55,859 nucleotides of DNA from Pararcticibacter amylolyticus (GTDB lineage Bacteria; Bacteroidota; Bacteroidia; Sphingobacteriales; Sphingobacteriaceae). The stretch covers positions 40,106-95,964 of the forward strand of contig NZ_QEAS01000003.1 of the NCBI RefSeq assembly GCF_003130405.1, in the 5' to 3' direction. Positions 1 to 8,365 of the stretch are shown piece by piece. Each line of letters starts with the position of its first letter. Positions within the stretch are counted from its first letter, which is position 1. The position numbers were made by a program, and so were the translations under genes. The notes under the pieces were generated by a model. That model worked only from the letters and a program-made list of their open reading frames with translations. It made no database searches and was not told the origin of the DNA.

Positions 1-630
1 GCTGCTCAAGATCCCGTCTGCTTTCATCTTTTCGGCTATTGCCTTTACGTAGTCTTCGATAAAGCTGTTCAGGCTGGATGGGCTCGGAGTTTTGGATTGG
101 GCAGACCAGATAAGTTTGTCAGTTTTCGCGTCGAATACATTGGTTTCGAGATAGTATACGCGCTCAAGGGTATAATAACCTGGATCATAGAAGCGGCCAT
201 AGTATCCGCGGTAGTATCCCCAAAAGTTCCCCGCCCACCCCCAGGGGGCATAAGACATACCGACGTAACGTTCCTGGGTTTGTTTGTCGATGACCGCATT
301 CGTAACGATCAGATCAGCATCATAATCTTTGATCTTTTTCAGCAACGCTTCCTTATCCCGGTTATTTTTGCTCTCAATGTCGGGAGGAAAGGCGTCAAGG
401 CTTTTCGTTACGGTTGCTCCTGCCCCGGAAAACAACGCAGCCAGTTCGTTTTCGACCTTCTGCTTTGCCTGTAAGTTATTTGTAAGAGCAGCGACAAATA
501 CTTTCTTATAAGCCAGTGAATCCGAAAGCCCTTCTTTTTTCCAGGAACCAACAATCTGGGTTGATGTTCCGCAGGAGGTTAATATGAGGCACCATGCAAG
601 GCCCGTCAGCAGTGATGAATATATTCTCAT
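1..630 (-). CDS. Partial lipoprotein, Bacteroidota family (C-terminus beyond window edge)
   Basis: The minus-strand frame is open from an ATG at 630 to the first base, giving 210 codons with no stop, so the gene continues outside the window. The N-terminus is a lipoprotein signal: MRIYSS, a hydrophobic run, then the lipobox LTSC with the acylated Cys near residue 20. The mature part begins GTSTQIVGSWKKEG, then an alpha/beta stretch, an aromatic Gly/Tyr/Trp-rich loop (about residues 120-150), then YYLETNVFDAKTDKLIWSAQ. This pattern resembles Bacteroidota lipoproteins of unknown function of the DUF4136 kind; the family name is from memory and not secure. It is probably anchored in the outer membrane facing the periplasm. 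Confidence is high that it is a gene and low for function. Confidence 0.75.
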   Translation of the reverse strand, partial: MRIYSSLLTGLAWCLILTSCGTSTQIVGSWKKEGLSDSLAYKKVFVAALTNNLQAKQKVENELAALFSGAGATVTKSLDAFPPDIESKNNRDKEALLKKIKDYDADLIVTNAVIDKQTQERYVGMSYAPWGWAGNFWGYYRGYYGRFYDPGYYTLERVYYLETNVFDAKTDKLIWSAQSKTPSPSSLNSFIEDYVKAIAEKMKADGILSS

Positions 631-799
631 TTGTACTATCATTTATTTGGTTAGATAACGAATTTTAACGGGCTGTTATTTCACGCCGAAAGTCATTTTA
701 CAATCACAGGAAAGGAGTTCTTTTGCCTGTACGTTTTTTGCACGCGGTATCCCTGTATTCACTATTTACATTCCTGATAGCAACACACTTAAAAGGAAA

Positions 800-842
800 A
801 ATGTTTAAAAAGAAAGAGGCTGAATCATGTTGATCCAGCCTC
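800..842 (-). terminator. Intrinsic terminator of the blaI-M56 operon
   Basis: A 12-base-pair inverted repeat with one mismatch (arms starting GAGGCTG, tight loop) lies at 816-842. On the minus strand it is followed by a T-rich tail (815 down to 800). It sits about 20 bases past the M56 gene stop, as expected for a Rho-independent terminator. Confidence 0.75.
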
Positions 843-861
843 CCAGTACTATTTGCATTGA

Positions 862-2529
862 TTACAGATCAGAGTTTTCCCCTGTTTCTCTCCTCTGCTC
901 TTCCGCTTTCTTAAGCTGTTCCTCAGCTTTCTTCTGCATTTTTATGGATTTATCCTGCAGTTCAGCTACTTTTTTCTTCCATTCCGGAGAATCAAACTGC
1001 TTGCTTATTTCTTCGGCATGCTGCTTCATCGACTCAACCTGCTGTTTCCACTGCGGACTGTCGTAATACTTTTTCATTGCCTCTGCATCGACTTTTATCT
1101 TAGCAACCTGCTGTTTCCATTCGGGGCTGCTAAAATATTTCTGCAGTTCCAGCGATTGCTTTTTTACATCTTCCATCTGCTGTTTCCACTGCGGGCCGTT
1201 AATGTATTTCTTTATTTCCTCGCTTTGTTTCTTTATGGCATCCACCTGTTGCTTCCATTCAGGGCTTTTAAAATAACGACTAACGCTTTCAGCAATGGAG
1301 TCGGGCGCAACAGGAGCCACCGGTTCGACAGGCAGCACAGGCGCCACCGGAGCAACAGGCGTCACCGGAGCAACAGGGGCGACTGGATTTACCGGCGCAA
1401 CAGGTAAGCTCGTATCAGCTAAGTGGGACAAATAACAATCGTTGCCTTTTTTTGAGGAAGACGTTACCGCGCTGATGCGGGGGCTTCCTGCAGGATTATC
1501 TGAAGCAGTATTTACACGTATCTCCTGCGTCTTTATTAAAGTTTTCTTAGTATCTTCTGATGGTTTAACCCATCCTACGAAGAGAACTGCTACCATTAGT
1601 CCCGTAAATACGACAGCTTTAGGCAGTCCTGTTGATTTTGAAGTTTCCATATCTGTTAATCTTTTGATCCGTTCGAGTAATGAATTTTTCTGCCCCCCTG
1701 ATGCCTGCATGAGCAGATTATATCCGGCCCTTTCTCTCTCAAGAAGGAAGAGTGCCCGTGCATACGAAACCGTTACCTGGTTTTGCTTCAACACCACATC
1801 GTCACAGCAATATTCTCTTTCCTTCTTTATTTCGGAAGCAAGCACCCATGCTACCGGATTAAAGAACATAAACATTTCCATGACCCGCTGCAACAGGTTC
1901 CAGAGATAGTCGTTTCGCTTGATGTGAGCAAGCTCATGAACCAGTATCGCTTCTATTTGTTCAGTACTGAGGCTGGTAAGCGCGGCTACAGGAAAAAACA
2001 CTACCGGTTTGAGCCAGCCAATGGTAAATGGCCCGCTCACTCTCTCGCCGAAAAACAATCTCACCTTGCGTGTTATTCCAAGGGTTTGCATAAGCGCTTC
2101 CAGCTTCATTTGCCAGAGTTCGTTATGATGAAGGTAACGGCGATTCTTATACCATTGTATTTTGAAGAAAGAGGTGACAAACAAAATGAGCTGAAGGATG
2201 ACTCCCAGAACATAAACCGCGCCTATCTCAAAAGCATAGCGGTGAACAGTACTCTTAAAGTCAAAGATCCTGGCCTGTGGTTCCTGAAGCGGCACTGCAT
2301 TGCCGGAAGCAGCTAAATGTGAACTATCTGAATACAGCAGGTACAGCCGTCCGGCAAACAGCAAAAAAGACATCGTCAAAGAGAAATACAGTACCCGGTA
2401 CCTGAATACCGAATCCATCCAGGGCAATAAAAAAATAATTAATCTGGCTAGTAAATAAATTATAAGAGCCTGCCCCAGCGACTCGTACATGGCTTCAGTG
2501 AGCCCATGAACTAATTTAATAGTCTCCAT
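862..2529 (-). CDS. M56 family (BlaR1-like) membrane metallopeptidase with C-terminal 23-residue repeats
   Basis: This 555-residue protein belongs to the BlaR1/MecR1 group: a membrane zinc protease that senses a signal and causes cleavage of a cognate BlaI repressor. Hydrophobic helices lie near residues 20-36, 47-62, 101-122 and 305-320. The zinc motif HELAH is at 198-202, followed by EREYCCDD (237-244), which contains the further acidic ligand of the family. No penicillin-binding sensor domain follows the last helix. Instead there is a Pro-Val-Ala linker (about 376-410), then five units with an exact 23-residue period starting at 422, 445, 468, 491 and 514, each opening S/G-P-E/Q-W-K, and a Lys/Glu-rich tail. 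The repeats look helical or coiled-coil. The gene lies 7 bases after blaI, so the two form one operon. What it senses is unknown. Confidence 0.9.
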   Translation of the reverse strand: METIKLVHGLTEAMYESLGQALIIYLLARLIIFLLPWMDSVFRYRVLYFSLTMSFLLFAGRLYLLYSDSSHLAASGNAVPLQEPQARIFDFKSTVHRYAFEIGAVYVLGVILQLILFVTSFFKIQWYKNRRYLHHNELWQMKLEALMQTLGITRKVRLFFGERVSGPFTIGWLKPVVFFPVAALTSLSTEQIEAILVHELAHIKRNDYLWNLLQRVMEMFMFFNPVAWVLASEIKKEREYCCDDVVLKQNQVTVSYARALFLLERERAGYNLLMQASGGQKNSLLERIKRLTDMETSKSTGLPKAVVFTGLMVAVLFVGWVKPSEDTKKTLIKTQEIRVNTASDNPAGSPRISAVTSSSKKGNDCYLSHLADTSLPVAPVNPVAPVAPVTPVAPVAPVLPVEPVAPVAPDSIAESVSRYFKSPEWKQQVDAIKKQSEEIKKYINGPQWKQQMEDVKKQSLELQKYFSSPEWKQQVAKIKVDAEAMKKYYDSPQWKQQVESMKQHAEEISKQFDSPEWKKKVAELQDKSIKMQKKAEEQLKKAEEQRRETGENSDL

Positions 2530-2536
2530 CGTGATT

Positions 2537-2917
2537 CTATTTTTTATCCAGTTGATCCAAATATTTCTTTATCTGTTCAATTTCCTCTTTCGACGATTTT
2601 CTGTTACTCAGAGCCTGCATCACTAATTGTGTAGCTGAACCGTTGAAAACTGTGTCAATTACTTTGTTTAAAATAGTCCGCTTCGTGTGATCGGGATTCA
2701 TTAAAGCATGGTATACGTGAGTCCGCGAACTCGTATCCCTGTCTACCATCCCCTTCTCATGCATAATCTGCATCAGTTTAAGAGTTGTTGTATACCCAAC
2801 ATCCTCTCCTCTCTCCTCAGAAAGCATTTCGTTCACGTCTCTTACCGTACAGCTCCCCTTTTTCCAAAGAACCTGTAAAATTTCTAACTCGCTGTCTGTT
2901 GGTTTTAGATTCATCAT
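2537..2917 (-). CDS. BlaI/MecI/CopY-family transcriptional repressor
   Basis: This is a 126-residue winged-helix repressor with the family pattern LKPTDSELEILQVLWKKGSCTVRDVNEML and YTTTLKLMQIMHEKG (recognition helix), then a C-terminal dimerisation part. Such repressors are cut by their M56 partner, here the next gene downstream. The longest frame begins at a TTG at 2941, but that would place one operator inside the coding sequence. The ATG at 2917 (or 2914) gives the usual family length and puts both operators upstream, so I chose it. Autoregulation is likely. Targets elsewhere cannot be seen. Confidence 0.9.
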   Translation of the reverse strand: MMNLKPTDSELEILQVLWKKGSCTVRDVNEMLSEERGEDVGYTTTLKLMQIMHEKGMVDRDTSSRTHVYHALMNPDHTKRTILNKVIDTVFNGSATQLVMQALSNRKSSKEEIEQIKKYLDQLDKK

Positions 2918-2919
2918 TC

Positions 2920-2960
2920 TACGAATATTTTCGTAATACAATTATACGAACACTTTCGTA
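2920..2960 (-). promoter_or_regulatory. Two BlaI-type operators flanking a -7 box
   Basis: Two inverted repeats with identical arms, TACGAA-N4-TTCGTA, lie at 2920-2935 and 2945-2960, 25 bases centre to centre. Between them, on the minus strand, TATAATTG (2939-2946) matches the Bacteroidota -7 box TAnnTTTG at seven of eight positions. The first repeat ends 3 bases before the chosen blaI ATG. This fits repression by BlaI dimers bound to both sites. Confidence 0.8.
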
Positions 2961-3132
2961 ATTAAAAAACAATTTTAACTTTTTTTAACTATCTGTTCCA
3001 TAAACAACTGATTATCAATTCAAAAATTCAACAAAAAGAATATGAAGCATATAAAGGAGAGATAAAGAATGCAGAAGAAACAGCAGTCAAACAGCTGAAT
3101 GATAGATAAAGCTTTGTAAGAATTCAGGTAAA

Positions 3133-3354
3133 CTACAGGTGTTTGGCGATCTGTTGCCCGATAAAATTCACTTCAGCATCTTCCCTGAACAATGGCAGCT
3201 CTGTTTCTTCATCCAGTTTCAGCCATTGACTTTCATCGTCTTTCTGAATCTTCATATACTCCTTTCCATCTTTGAAAATTGTATAAATCCCTTCTTCTTC
3301 AGGAAATACAGAATAAGTAACGTCTTCCAGCTCTATATCGAATGGTTCTTGCAT
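3133..3354 (-). CDS. Small acidic hypothetical protein (73 aa)
   Basis: A 73-residue cytoplasmic-type protein, starting MQEPFDIELEDVTYSVFPEEEG and ending FIGQQIAKHL. It is rich in Glu/Asp and aromatic residues, with no signal peptide or membrane segment. The alternation of charged and hydrophobic residues suggests a small beta-rich fold. The start is ATG. It stands alone, with more than 200 bases of non-coding sequence on either side. I do not recognise a named family, although short proteins of this kind are frequent in Sphingobacteriales. Confidence 0.6.
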   Translation of the reverse strand: MQEPFDIELEDVTYSVFPEEEGIYTIFKDGKEYMKIQKDDESQWLKLDEETELPLFREDAEVNFIGQQIAKHL

Positions 3355-3594
3355 GACGCAAACTTATAGAAATTTATCCTATCGTTTGCAAATCTTTCAT
3401 TATTTAAGGGAGTCAGGAAGAATTGATTAGTTTTAAGATAAATATACCTGTATGAACAAGCGTTGAGGTGTTCTGCAAGACATCCTGATCTGGAAAATTG
3501 ATCAGATTCCGGCAGAGTATCAGGAGTATTTAGAATGAACCACCCCCTGCATCAGTAAGAAAACTTTTGCCGGGGCAACAGGTTATAAAGGCGT

Positions 3595-4314
3595 ATGCAG
3601 GGAATTAATTATGATGAATTCGCCCGGACAGAACTATTGCACTGGCAGGAAAAAATGCAAAAGGAGCCGGATTTGTTCGACAAGATTTCCAAAGGAGCTC
3701 AAACAAGGATTAATAAACTTATCCCGGAGAAAGCTCACCGGATGATCACATCCACTATCCAAAAGATGGTAGAGGCAGTCTTGTTTGGTGCAAAATATAC
3801 GACAGCGACGCCACTTGCTGATGTTCCTCTTCTTTTCAGGGATAACCAGATGCAGGAGCGCATCCTCTTCTACCGGCATTCGGCAGTAGCTGAAGGAGCT
3901 ATCACAGGCGCCGGGGGAATCCTGCTTGGACTGGCGGACTTTCCCCTTCTGCTGGGCATTAAAATCAAGCTCCTGTTTGATGCAGCTGCTATCTATGGAT
4001 TCGATGTCAAAGAGTACAAGGAGCGCCTGTATATCCTATATATTTTCCAGCTGACTTTTTCGAGCCGCAGCAAAAGAAAAGAAACATTCAGTATTCTCAG
4101 AAACTGGGATGAATATTCCCGCACCCTCCCCTCCTCTCCCGAAGAATTTGACTGGAGAAGCTTTCAGCAGGAATACCGCGATTATATCGACCTGGCTAAG
4201 ATGGCGCAGCTGCTACCATTCGTAGGTGCAGCAGTAGGTGCTGTTGCAAATTATAAGCTTATTAATCAGCTCGGAGAAAGCGCTAAGAATGCCTACCGGA
4301 TGAGGATCTTGTGA
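3595..4314 (+). CDS. EcsC-family protein
   Basis: This 239-residue protein matches the EcsC family, named from the Bacillus ecs locus, whose molecular function is not established. Recognisable parts are the N-terminal helical LLHWQEKMQKEP segment, KGAQTRINKLIPEKAHRMIT, and the Gly/Ala-rich hydrophobic stretch GAITGAGGILLGLADFPLLLGIKIKLL (residues about 100-127), followed by YGFDVKEYKERLYILYIF. The C-terminus carries a second hydrophobic stretch, LLPFVGAAVGAVANYKLI. It probably associates with the membrane. The start is ATG. It is followed closely by the DUF763 gene on the same strand, which seems to have its own promoter. Confidence 0.85.
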   Translation: MQGINYDEFARTELLHWQEKMQKEPDLFDKISKGAQTRINKLIPEKAHRMITSTIQKMVEAVLFGAKYTTATPLADVPLLFRDNQMQERILFYRHSAVAEGAITGAGGILLGLADFPLLLGIKIKLLFDAAAIYGFDVKEYKERLYILYIFQLTFSSRSKRKETFSILRNWDEYSRTLPSSPEEFDWRSFQQEYRDYIDLAKMAQLLPFVGAAVGAVANYKLINQLGESAKNAYRMRIL

Positions 4315-4331
4315 TACCAGTCCTTTTTTAC

Positions 4332-4345
4332 TAACTTTGTTAGCA
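4332..4345 (+). promoter_or_regulatory. -7 box just ahead of the DUF763 start (possible leaderless promoter)
   Basis: TAACTTTG at 4332-4339 is an exact match to the Bacteroidota -7 consensus TAnnTTTG, and CTTG at 4308-4311 stands 20 bases upstream as an imperfect -33 element. The ATG follows 6 bases after the -7 box, so transcription would begin at or next to the start codon. Confidence 0.5.
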
Positions 4346-5548
4346 ATGAAACGATCCGGCAGTGCTGATTTACCTCTTCATTATGGCTATGTTCCCCGGT
4401 GGCTCGCTGAACGGATGGCAAAATTGGGTCTGGCCATTACCGAGTCCATTATCTGTGAATATGGAAAGCACGAAATTTTGAGACGCCTCAGCGATCCCTT
4501 CTGGTTTCAAAGCCTCGGCGCCGTGATGGGAATGGACTGGCACTCTTCAGGCATCACCACCTCCGTTATGGGGGCGCTTAAGAGGGCTGTTAATCCCCAT
4601 TCCAGAGAACTGGGCATCTATATCTGCGGAGGTAAGGGAAAATACTCCAGGGAAGCACCCCGGGAACTGATGGCAGTGGGCGAACGGACCGGAATAAACG
4701 GCGACCACCTCGTAAGGTGCAGTAAACTAAGCGCAAAGGTGGATAATACAGCCGTTCAGGATGGATTCCAATTATATACGCACAACTTCATTGTCAGCGA
4801 CGAAGGCGACTGGACAGTCGTACAACAGGGAATGCAAACCCATGGTTCCTCAGCCAGGCGTTATCACTGGCATTCTTCTTCTCTGAGATCCTTCGTTGAC
4901 GAACCGCATACTGCCATCTGCGGGGCCAACCAGGGAAATATCCTTAACATGGTTGCCAGGGAGGCGGGCCAGTCAAGAAACGCGGTTATGACCATGACTG
5001 CGGAGAAGCCCAACCTGATGCTGGCAGAAGCACAGAAACTGGTAATGCCATCGCACCATGAAGTCCGAGCCAAAGATGTAGACCTGAAGAGACTCGGGAG
5101 CGTGTTATGGCTTGCACACGAAAAGAGGCCGGCTGATTTTGAAGAACTGCTCCTTCTCGAAGGAGTAGGGCCACGTACCCTGCAATCACTGGCGCTTGTC
5201 AGTGAGGTTATCTACGGAACACCTTCAAGGTTCAAAGATCCTGCCCGCTTCGCTTTTGCTCACGGAGGTAAGGATGGTCATCCCTTTCCTGTGCCCATAA
5301 AGGTTTATGACGAAACGATCAGCACTCTTCAAACAGCAGTACATAAAGCGAAGATGGGGAATTCCGATAAACAGGAAGCCATAAAGAAACTGAGCGAAAT
5401 TGCCCGGCAGGCTGAAGCTGGTTTTCAGCCAAATGCCAATTTCGACAAGCTAATCGAAGAAGAACGTGCCGCCTCGTGGCGTTATGGAGGCCGCACGGTA
5501 TTTGGTAAAGAAAAGCCTCCTGAAGGAGGCCAGCTGAAATTATTCTAA
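4346..5548 (+). CDS. DUF763 domain-containing protein
   Basis: This 400-residue protein is a clear DUF763 member: MKRSGSADLPLHYGYVPRWL at the start, ITESIICEYGKHEILRRLSDPFWFQSLGAVMGMDWHSSG, ICGGKGKYSREAP, and later RRYHWHSS and EGVGPRTLQSLAL, which resembles a helix-hairpin-helix (about residue 285). The function of DUF763 is not known to me; the conserved His/Trp cluster and the hairpin-helix-like segment hint at nucleic-acid handling, which is inference. The longest frame starts at a TTG three codons earlier; the ATG at 4346 is preferred because family members begin at MKRSG and because of the promoter position. Its 3' end contains a hairpin that probably terminates the convergent prmC transcript. 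Confidence 0.88.
   Translation: MKRSGSADLPLHYGYVPRWLAERMAKLGLAITESIICEYGKHEILRRLSDPFWFQSLGAVMGMDWHSSGITTSVMGALKRAVNPHSRELGIYICGGKGKYSREAPRELMAVGERTGINGDHLVRCSKLSAKVDNTAVQDGFQLYTHNFIVSDEGDWTVVQQGMQTHGSSARRYHWHSSSLRSFVDEPHTAICGANQGNILNMVAREAGQSRNAVMTMTAEKPNLMLAEAQKLVMPSHHEVRAKDVDLKRLGSVLWLAHEKRPADFEELLLLEGVGPRTLQSLALVSEVIYGTPSRFKDPARFAFAHGGKDGHPFPVPIKVYDETISTLQTAVHKAKMGNSDKQEAIKKLSEIARQAEAGFQPNANFDKLIEEERAASWRYGGRTVFGKEKPPEGGQLKLF
5504..5530 (-). terminator. Probable prmC terminator inside the 3' end of the DUF763 gene
   Basis: GCCTCC-TGAA-GGAGGC (5515-5530) forms a perfect 6-base-pair stem with a tetraloop. On the minus strand it is followed by TTTTCTTT. It lies 40 bases past the prmC stop, within the last codons of the convergent DUF763 gene. 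Confidence 0.55.
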
Positions 5549-5569
5549 ACCCGACGTAGGGTCTTTAAT

Positions 5570-6436
5570 TTACCTCCAGGCTTTCACCATCCTGTCTTTT
5601 CCCCGCAGATCTTTCCTCAGCTCAGTTCTGAATCCCTTCTCCTCCAGCAGGGAACAGGTAGCAGGACCAAAATTCTCGTTGATCTCCAGGAATAGAGAGC
5701 CATCGCCGGCCAGGTGTTTTAACGAGAAATCCGCTATGTGGCGGTAGAATAACAGAGGATCATCATCGGGCACAAACAGGGCTGTGTGGGGCTCAAACTC
5801 AAGCACATTCTTTTGCATGCTGTTTCTTTCTGAGTCCGTAACATAAGGAGGATTGCTTGTTATGAGGTTAAATTGCGAGGAAAGGCTAAATCCATCATCC
5901 AGGATATCGCCCCGGATAAACCGGACCTCCACACCATTCATCACTGAATTCTTCAAAGCGGTTTCCAGTGCGCCATGAGAAATGTCAATTGCGGACACCT
6001 CTGCCTCCGGAACATTTTTCTTCAGCGCCACGGGAATACAACCACTGCCGGTACCGATATCCAGGATAGAAATATGTTCCGTATCCAGGTTCTGTTTTTT
6101 TCGTTCATTCACCGAAGTAAGCACCCAGTGGACCAGTTCCTCTGTTTCAGGCCTGGGAATAAGTACTGACGAATTTACCTTAAAGCGCAAGCCGAAGAAA
6201 TCGGCTTCCTCCAGTACGTACTGCAACGGACGACCCAGACGCAGTTCATCGAGTATCCGGATCAGCGATGTTTCCTGCGCTAATGTTAATGTCTCACTTT
6301 TATGAAGCATATAGTAGCTTCTGGTAATGTTACATACATGCTCGGCAGCTATTGCGGCAATATTCCTGGATTCATCCTTTTCGTAAAAGGCTGGCAGCTG
6401 GCTCACGTAAATCGTTTCGATATCCCCTAGTGTCAT
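5570..6436 (-). CDS. prmC: Peptide chain release factor N5-glutamine methyltransferase
   Basis: This 288-residue enzyme methylates the glutamine of the GGQ motif in release factors RF1 and RF2, using S-adenosylmethionine. Visible features are the N-terminal helical domain with LGRPLQYVLEEADFFGLRF, then IPRPETEELV (93-102), the SAM-binding loop DIGTGSG (126-132), and the catalytic NPPY at 195-198. Length and order fit PrmC. The start is an ATG at 6436. It is divergent from ribD with 121 bases between the starts and convergent with the DUF763 gene. There is no prfA next to it, unlike the arrangement in many proteobacteria. Confidence 0.95.
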   Translation of the reverse strand: MTLGDIETIYVSQLPAFYEKDESRNIAAIAAEHVCNITRSYYMLHKSETLTLAQETSLIRILDELRLGRPLQYVLEEADFFGLRFKVNSSVLIPRPETEELVHWVLTSVNERKKQNLDTEHISILDIGTGSGCIPVALKKNVPEAEVSAIDISHGALETALKNSVMNGVEVRFIRGDILDDGFSLSSQFNLITSNPPYVTDSERNSMQKNVLEFEPHTALFVPDDDPLLFYRHIADFSLKHLAGDGSLFLEINENFGPATCSLLEEKGFRTELRKDLRGKDRMVKAWR

Positions 6437-6495
6437 ATTCCTGCAAAGTAAAACAATGTATCCGGCTTGTCTATTTTTTCCTCTGTAAATTCAGG

Positions 6496-6503
6496 TACAT
6501 TTG
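6496..6503 (+). promoter_or_regulatory. Possible -7 promoter box for ribD
   Basis: TACATTTG matches TAnnTTTG exactly. No good -33 TTTG is seen at the usual distance, only a T-rich run. It lies 55 bases before the ribD TTG start. Confidence 0.4.
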
Positions 6504-6557
6504 GACAGCAAAGACAAGTAATTCTCTCTTAAAGAAAATAAAACAAAGGAAATTGTT

Positions 6558-7658
6558 TTGATACAGGCAGAAGAAAAATACATGAAGAGGGCCATCGAAC
6601 TTGCACAACTGGGTGCAGGGTCGGTAAGTCCTAACCCGATGGTAGGGGCGGTTATTGTTCACCGGGGCAAAATCATCGGAGAAGGATATCACCAGAAATA
6701 CGGGGAGCCGCATGCCGAGGTAAATGCCATTAACTCGGTGCTATTCAAATATCCCCTGGCAGAAGAGATACTGAGAGAGTCTGAGATATATGTCACCCTC
6801 GAACCCTGTGCGCACCACGGGAAAACTCCTCCCTGTGCCGATCTGATTATACGTTATGGCATTCCGCACGTTATAACCGGCAGTCCTGATCCCTTCAGCC
6901 TTGTAAACGGAAAAGGAATAGAGAAACTCAGGGAGGCGGGGATATACGTAACGGAGAATATACTCCGCAGAGAATGTGATATGATGAACAGGCGTTTCCT
7001 TACCCGTATCTGGGAACACAGGCCGTACATAATACTGAAATGGGCACGGACAGCCGACCATTTCTTTGCGCCGGCCGGCGGGGCTCAAAAATGGATAACA
7101 TCGCCGACATCCCGCATGCTCGTTCATCGCTGGCGGTCTGAAGAAGACGCTGTGCTGGTAGGCAAAAATACTGCACTGACAGATAACCCTGGATTGAATG
7201 TCAGGGACTGGACAGGCCGGAATCCGAAAAGGATCGTTATTGACCGTCACCTTGAGTTGCCGGCAGATCTCTACCTGTTCGACCAAAGCCAGGAAACAAT
7301 GGTTTTCAACTCACAAAAAACAGAAACCCACGGAACTGTGAAATATCTCTGGCTGGAAGATTTTGATCACTACCTGCCTCAGATGCTTACCTATCAGCTT
7401 TATTTAATGGATATACAGTCGGTCATTATTGAGGGAGGGGCTAAAGTCCTCGATCTTTTTATTAAAGCCGGCCTTTGGGATGAAGCAAGGATCTTCACTT
7501 CGCAGCAACACTGGGGCGAGGGGATAAAATCACCTGAGATCCGCGGACTTTCTGCTGATAGAACAGACAGCGGCCCAGATACTCTGGAAATACTGATAAA
7601 CCCTAAAAGTAAACTGATGACTGAACTCTTCTCCGCAGCAGAGACAACAAGCATTTAA
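6558..7658 (+). CDS. ribD: Bifunctional riboflavin deaminase/reductase RibD
   Basis: This 366-residue enzyme catalyses two steps of riboflavin synthesis: deamination of the pyrimidine from GTP breakdown and NADPH reduction of the ribosyl side chain. The N-terminal deaminase has VSPNPMVGAVIV, the zinc/catalytic HAE at 52-54, and PCAHHGKTPPC with Cys84 and Cys93. The C-terminal reductase begins near RPYIILKWARTADHFF and includes ITSPTSRMLVHRWRSEEDAVLVG and VIIEGGAKVLDLFI. The given start is TTG; a downstream ATG at 6582 would remove part of the first helix, so TTG (or the ATT two codons before) is more likely. No other rib genes are nearby. Confidence 0.93.
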   Translation: MIQAEEKYMKRAIELAQLGAGSVSPNPMVGAVIVHRGKIIGEGYHQKYGEPHAEVNAINSVLFKYPLAEEILRESEIYVTLEPCAHHGKTPPCADLIIRYGIPHVITGSPDPFSLVNGKGIEKLREAGIYVTENILRRECDMMNRRFLTRIWEHRPYIILKWARTADHFFAPAGGAQKWITSPTSRMLVHRWRSEEDAVLVGKNTALTDNPGLNVRDWTGRNPKRIVIDRHLELPADLYLFDQSQETMVFNSQKTETHGTVKYLWLEDFDHYLPQMLTYQLYLMDIQSVIIEGGAKVLDLFIKAGLWDEARIFTSQQHWGEGIKSPEIRGLSADRTDSGPDTLEILINPKSKLMTELFSAAETTSI

Positions 7659-7685
7659 TCACAGATCAAATACTATCATAATCAT

Positions 7686-8021
7686 ATGCCAGTACAGCGT
7701 TACCATGAAGCACAGGTTCAAACACCCGCCCCGGGAGTTGAACGACGGATTGTCCACACCGATAAACTCCTGACCGCAGTTCTTGATTTCAGCAACGGCC
7801 CTCAGGAAGAACCGGACCCGATGCATTCGCATCCCCATGAACAGACCTGCTATATCGCAGAGGGTGAGTTAATTTTCTTTATGGAAGATGAAGAACCGCA
7901 GCACTTAAGTGCCGGGGATATGTTTTTCGTACCTTCAGGAAAGAAACATTCCATTCAGCTTTTAAGTGCTGCCGCGCGGCTTATCGACAGCTTTTCTCCT
8001 GTCAGGGAAGATTTTTTGTAA
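7686..8021 (+). CDS. Cupin domain protein
   Basis: A 111-residue single-domain cupin. Motif 1 appears as MHSHPHEQTCYIAEGEL (about residues 49-65) with three His and a Glu suited to metal binding, and motif 2 as LSAGDMFFVPSGKKHSIQ. It probably forms a small beta-barrel binding a divalent metal; substrate unknown. The ATG start is 25 bases past the ribD stop, so it may be cotranscribed with ribD. No signal peptide. The next gene follows within about 40 bases. Confidence 0.85.
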   Translation: MPVQRYHEAQVQTPAPGVERRIVHTDKLLTAVLDFSNGPQEEPDPMHSHPHEQTCYIAEGELIFFMEDEEPQHLSAGDMFFVPSGKKHSIQLLSAAARLIDSFSPVREDFL

Positions 8022-8063
8022 ACTATTCCGGCGGTCCGTTTGTCTATTGAGAAAAAAAAAGAT

Positions 8064-8354
8064 ATGCCTTCATTCAGAACTCATTTCCCTGTAAAGAACA
8101 TCCGCACGGATGTTGTGGTGACCCCGGTAGAAGAGAATACATTTGCCATAGAACTGGAAAGTACTGATCCGTTTGATGAAGAGAAGGACCCGAAAAACGA
8201 GACTGTTTCGAGTATGCGCCCCCCGAATCTGATCGTTCAAAAGACCAAAACACAGGGCTGGGTGATTCTGCAGGAAGGAACCTTCGACTTAACCAACGAC
8301 GAAGTACAAGCGCTCGGCATGGCTATTGAAAATGATTATCACCGGGCTATATAA
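8064..8354 (+). CDS. Small conserved hypothetical protein (96 aa)
   Basis: A short soluble protein: MPSFRTHFPVKNIRTDVVVT, an acidic middle (DPFDEEKDPKNE), then PPNLIVQKTKTQGWVILQEG and a C-terminal helix. No signal or membrane segment. The longest frame begins at a TTG at 8040; the ATG at 8064, preceded by a purine-rich run, is the safer start. It is third in a possible ribD-cupin-hypothetical unit and convergent with the Nudix gene. I do not recognise a family. Confidence 0.6.
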   Translation: MPSFRTHFPVKNIRTDVVVTPVEENTFAIELESTDPFDEEKDPKNETVSSMRPPNLIVQKTKTQGWVILQEGTFDLTNDEVQALGMAIENDYHRAI

Positions 8355-8365
8355 TACCGGCGGGA

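Noticed and set aside
1300-1404. CRISPR-like or minisatellite repeats in the PVAP-coding stretch
   Set aside because: The repetition is explained by the low-complexity Pro-Val-Ala linker of the M56 protein; there are no spacers.
862-2316. Several long plus-strand frames opposite the M56 gene
   Set aside because: They are antisense shadows of a convincing coding sequence with repeated, biased codons; translations show no domain pattern.
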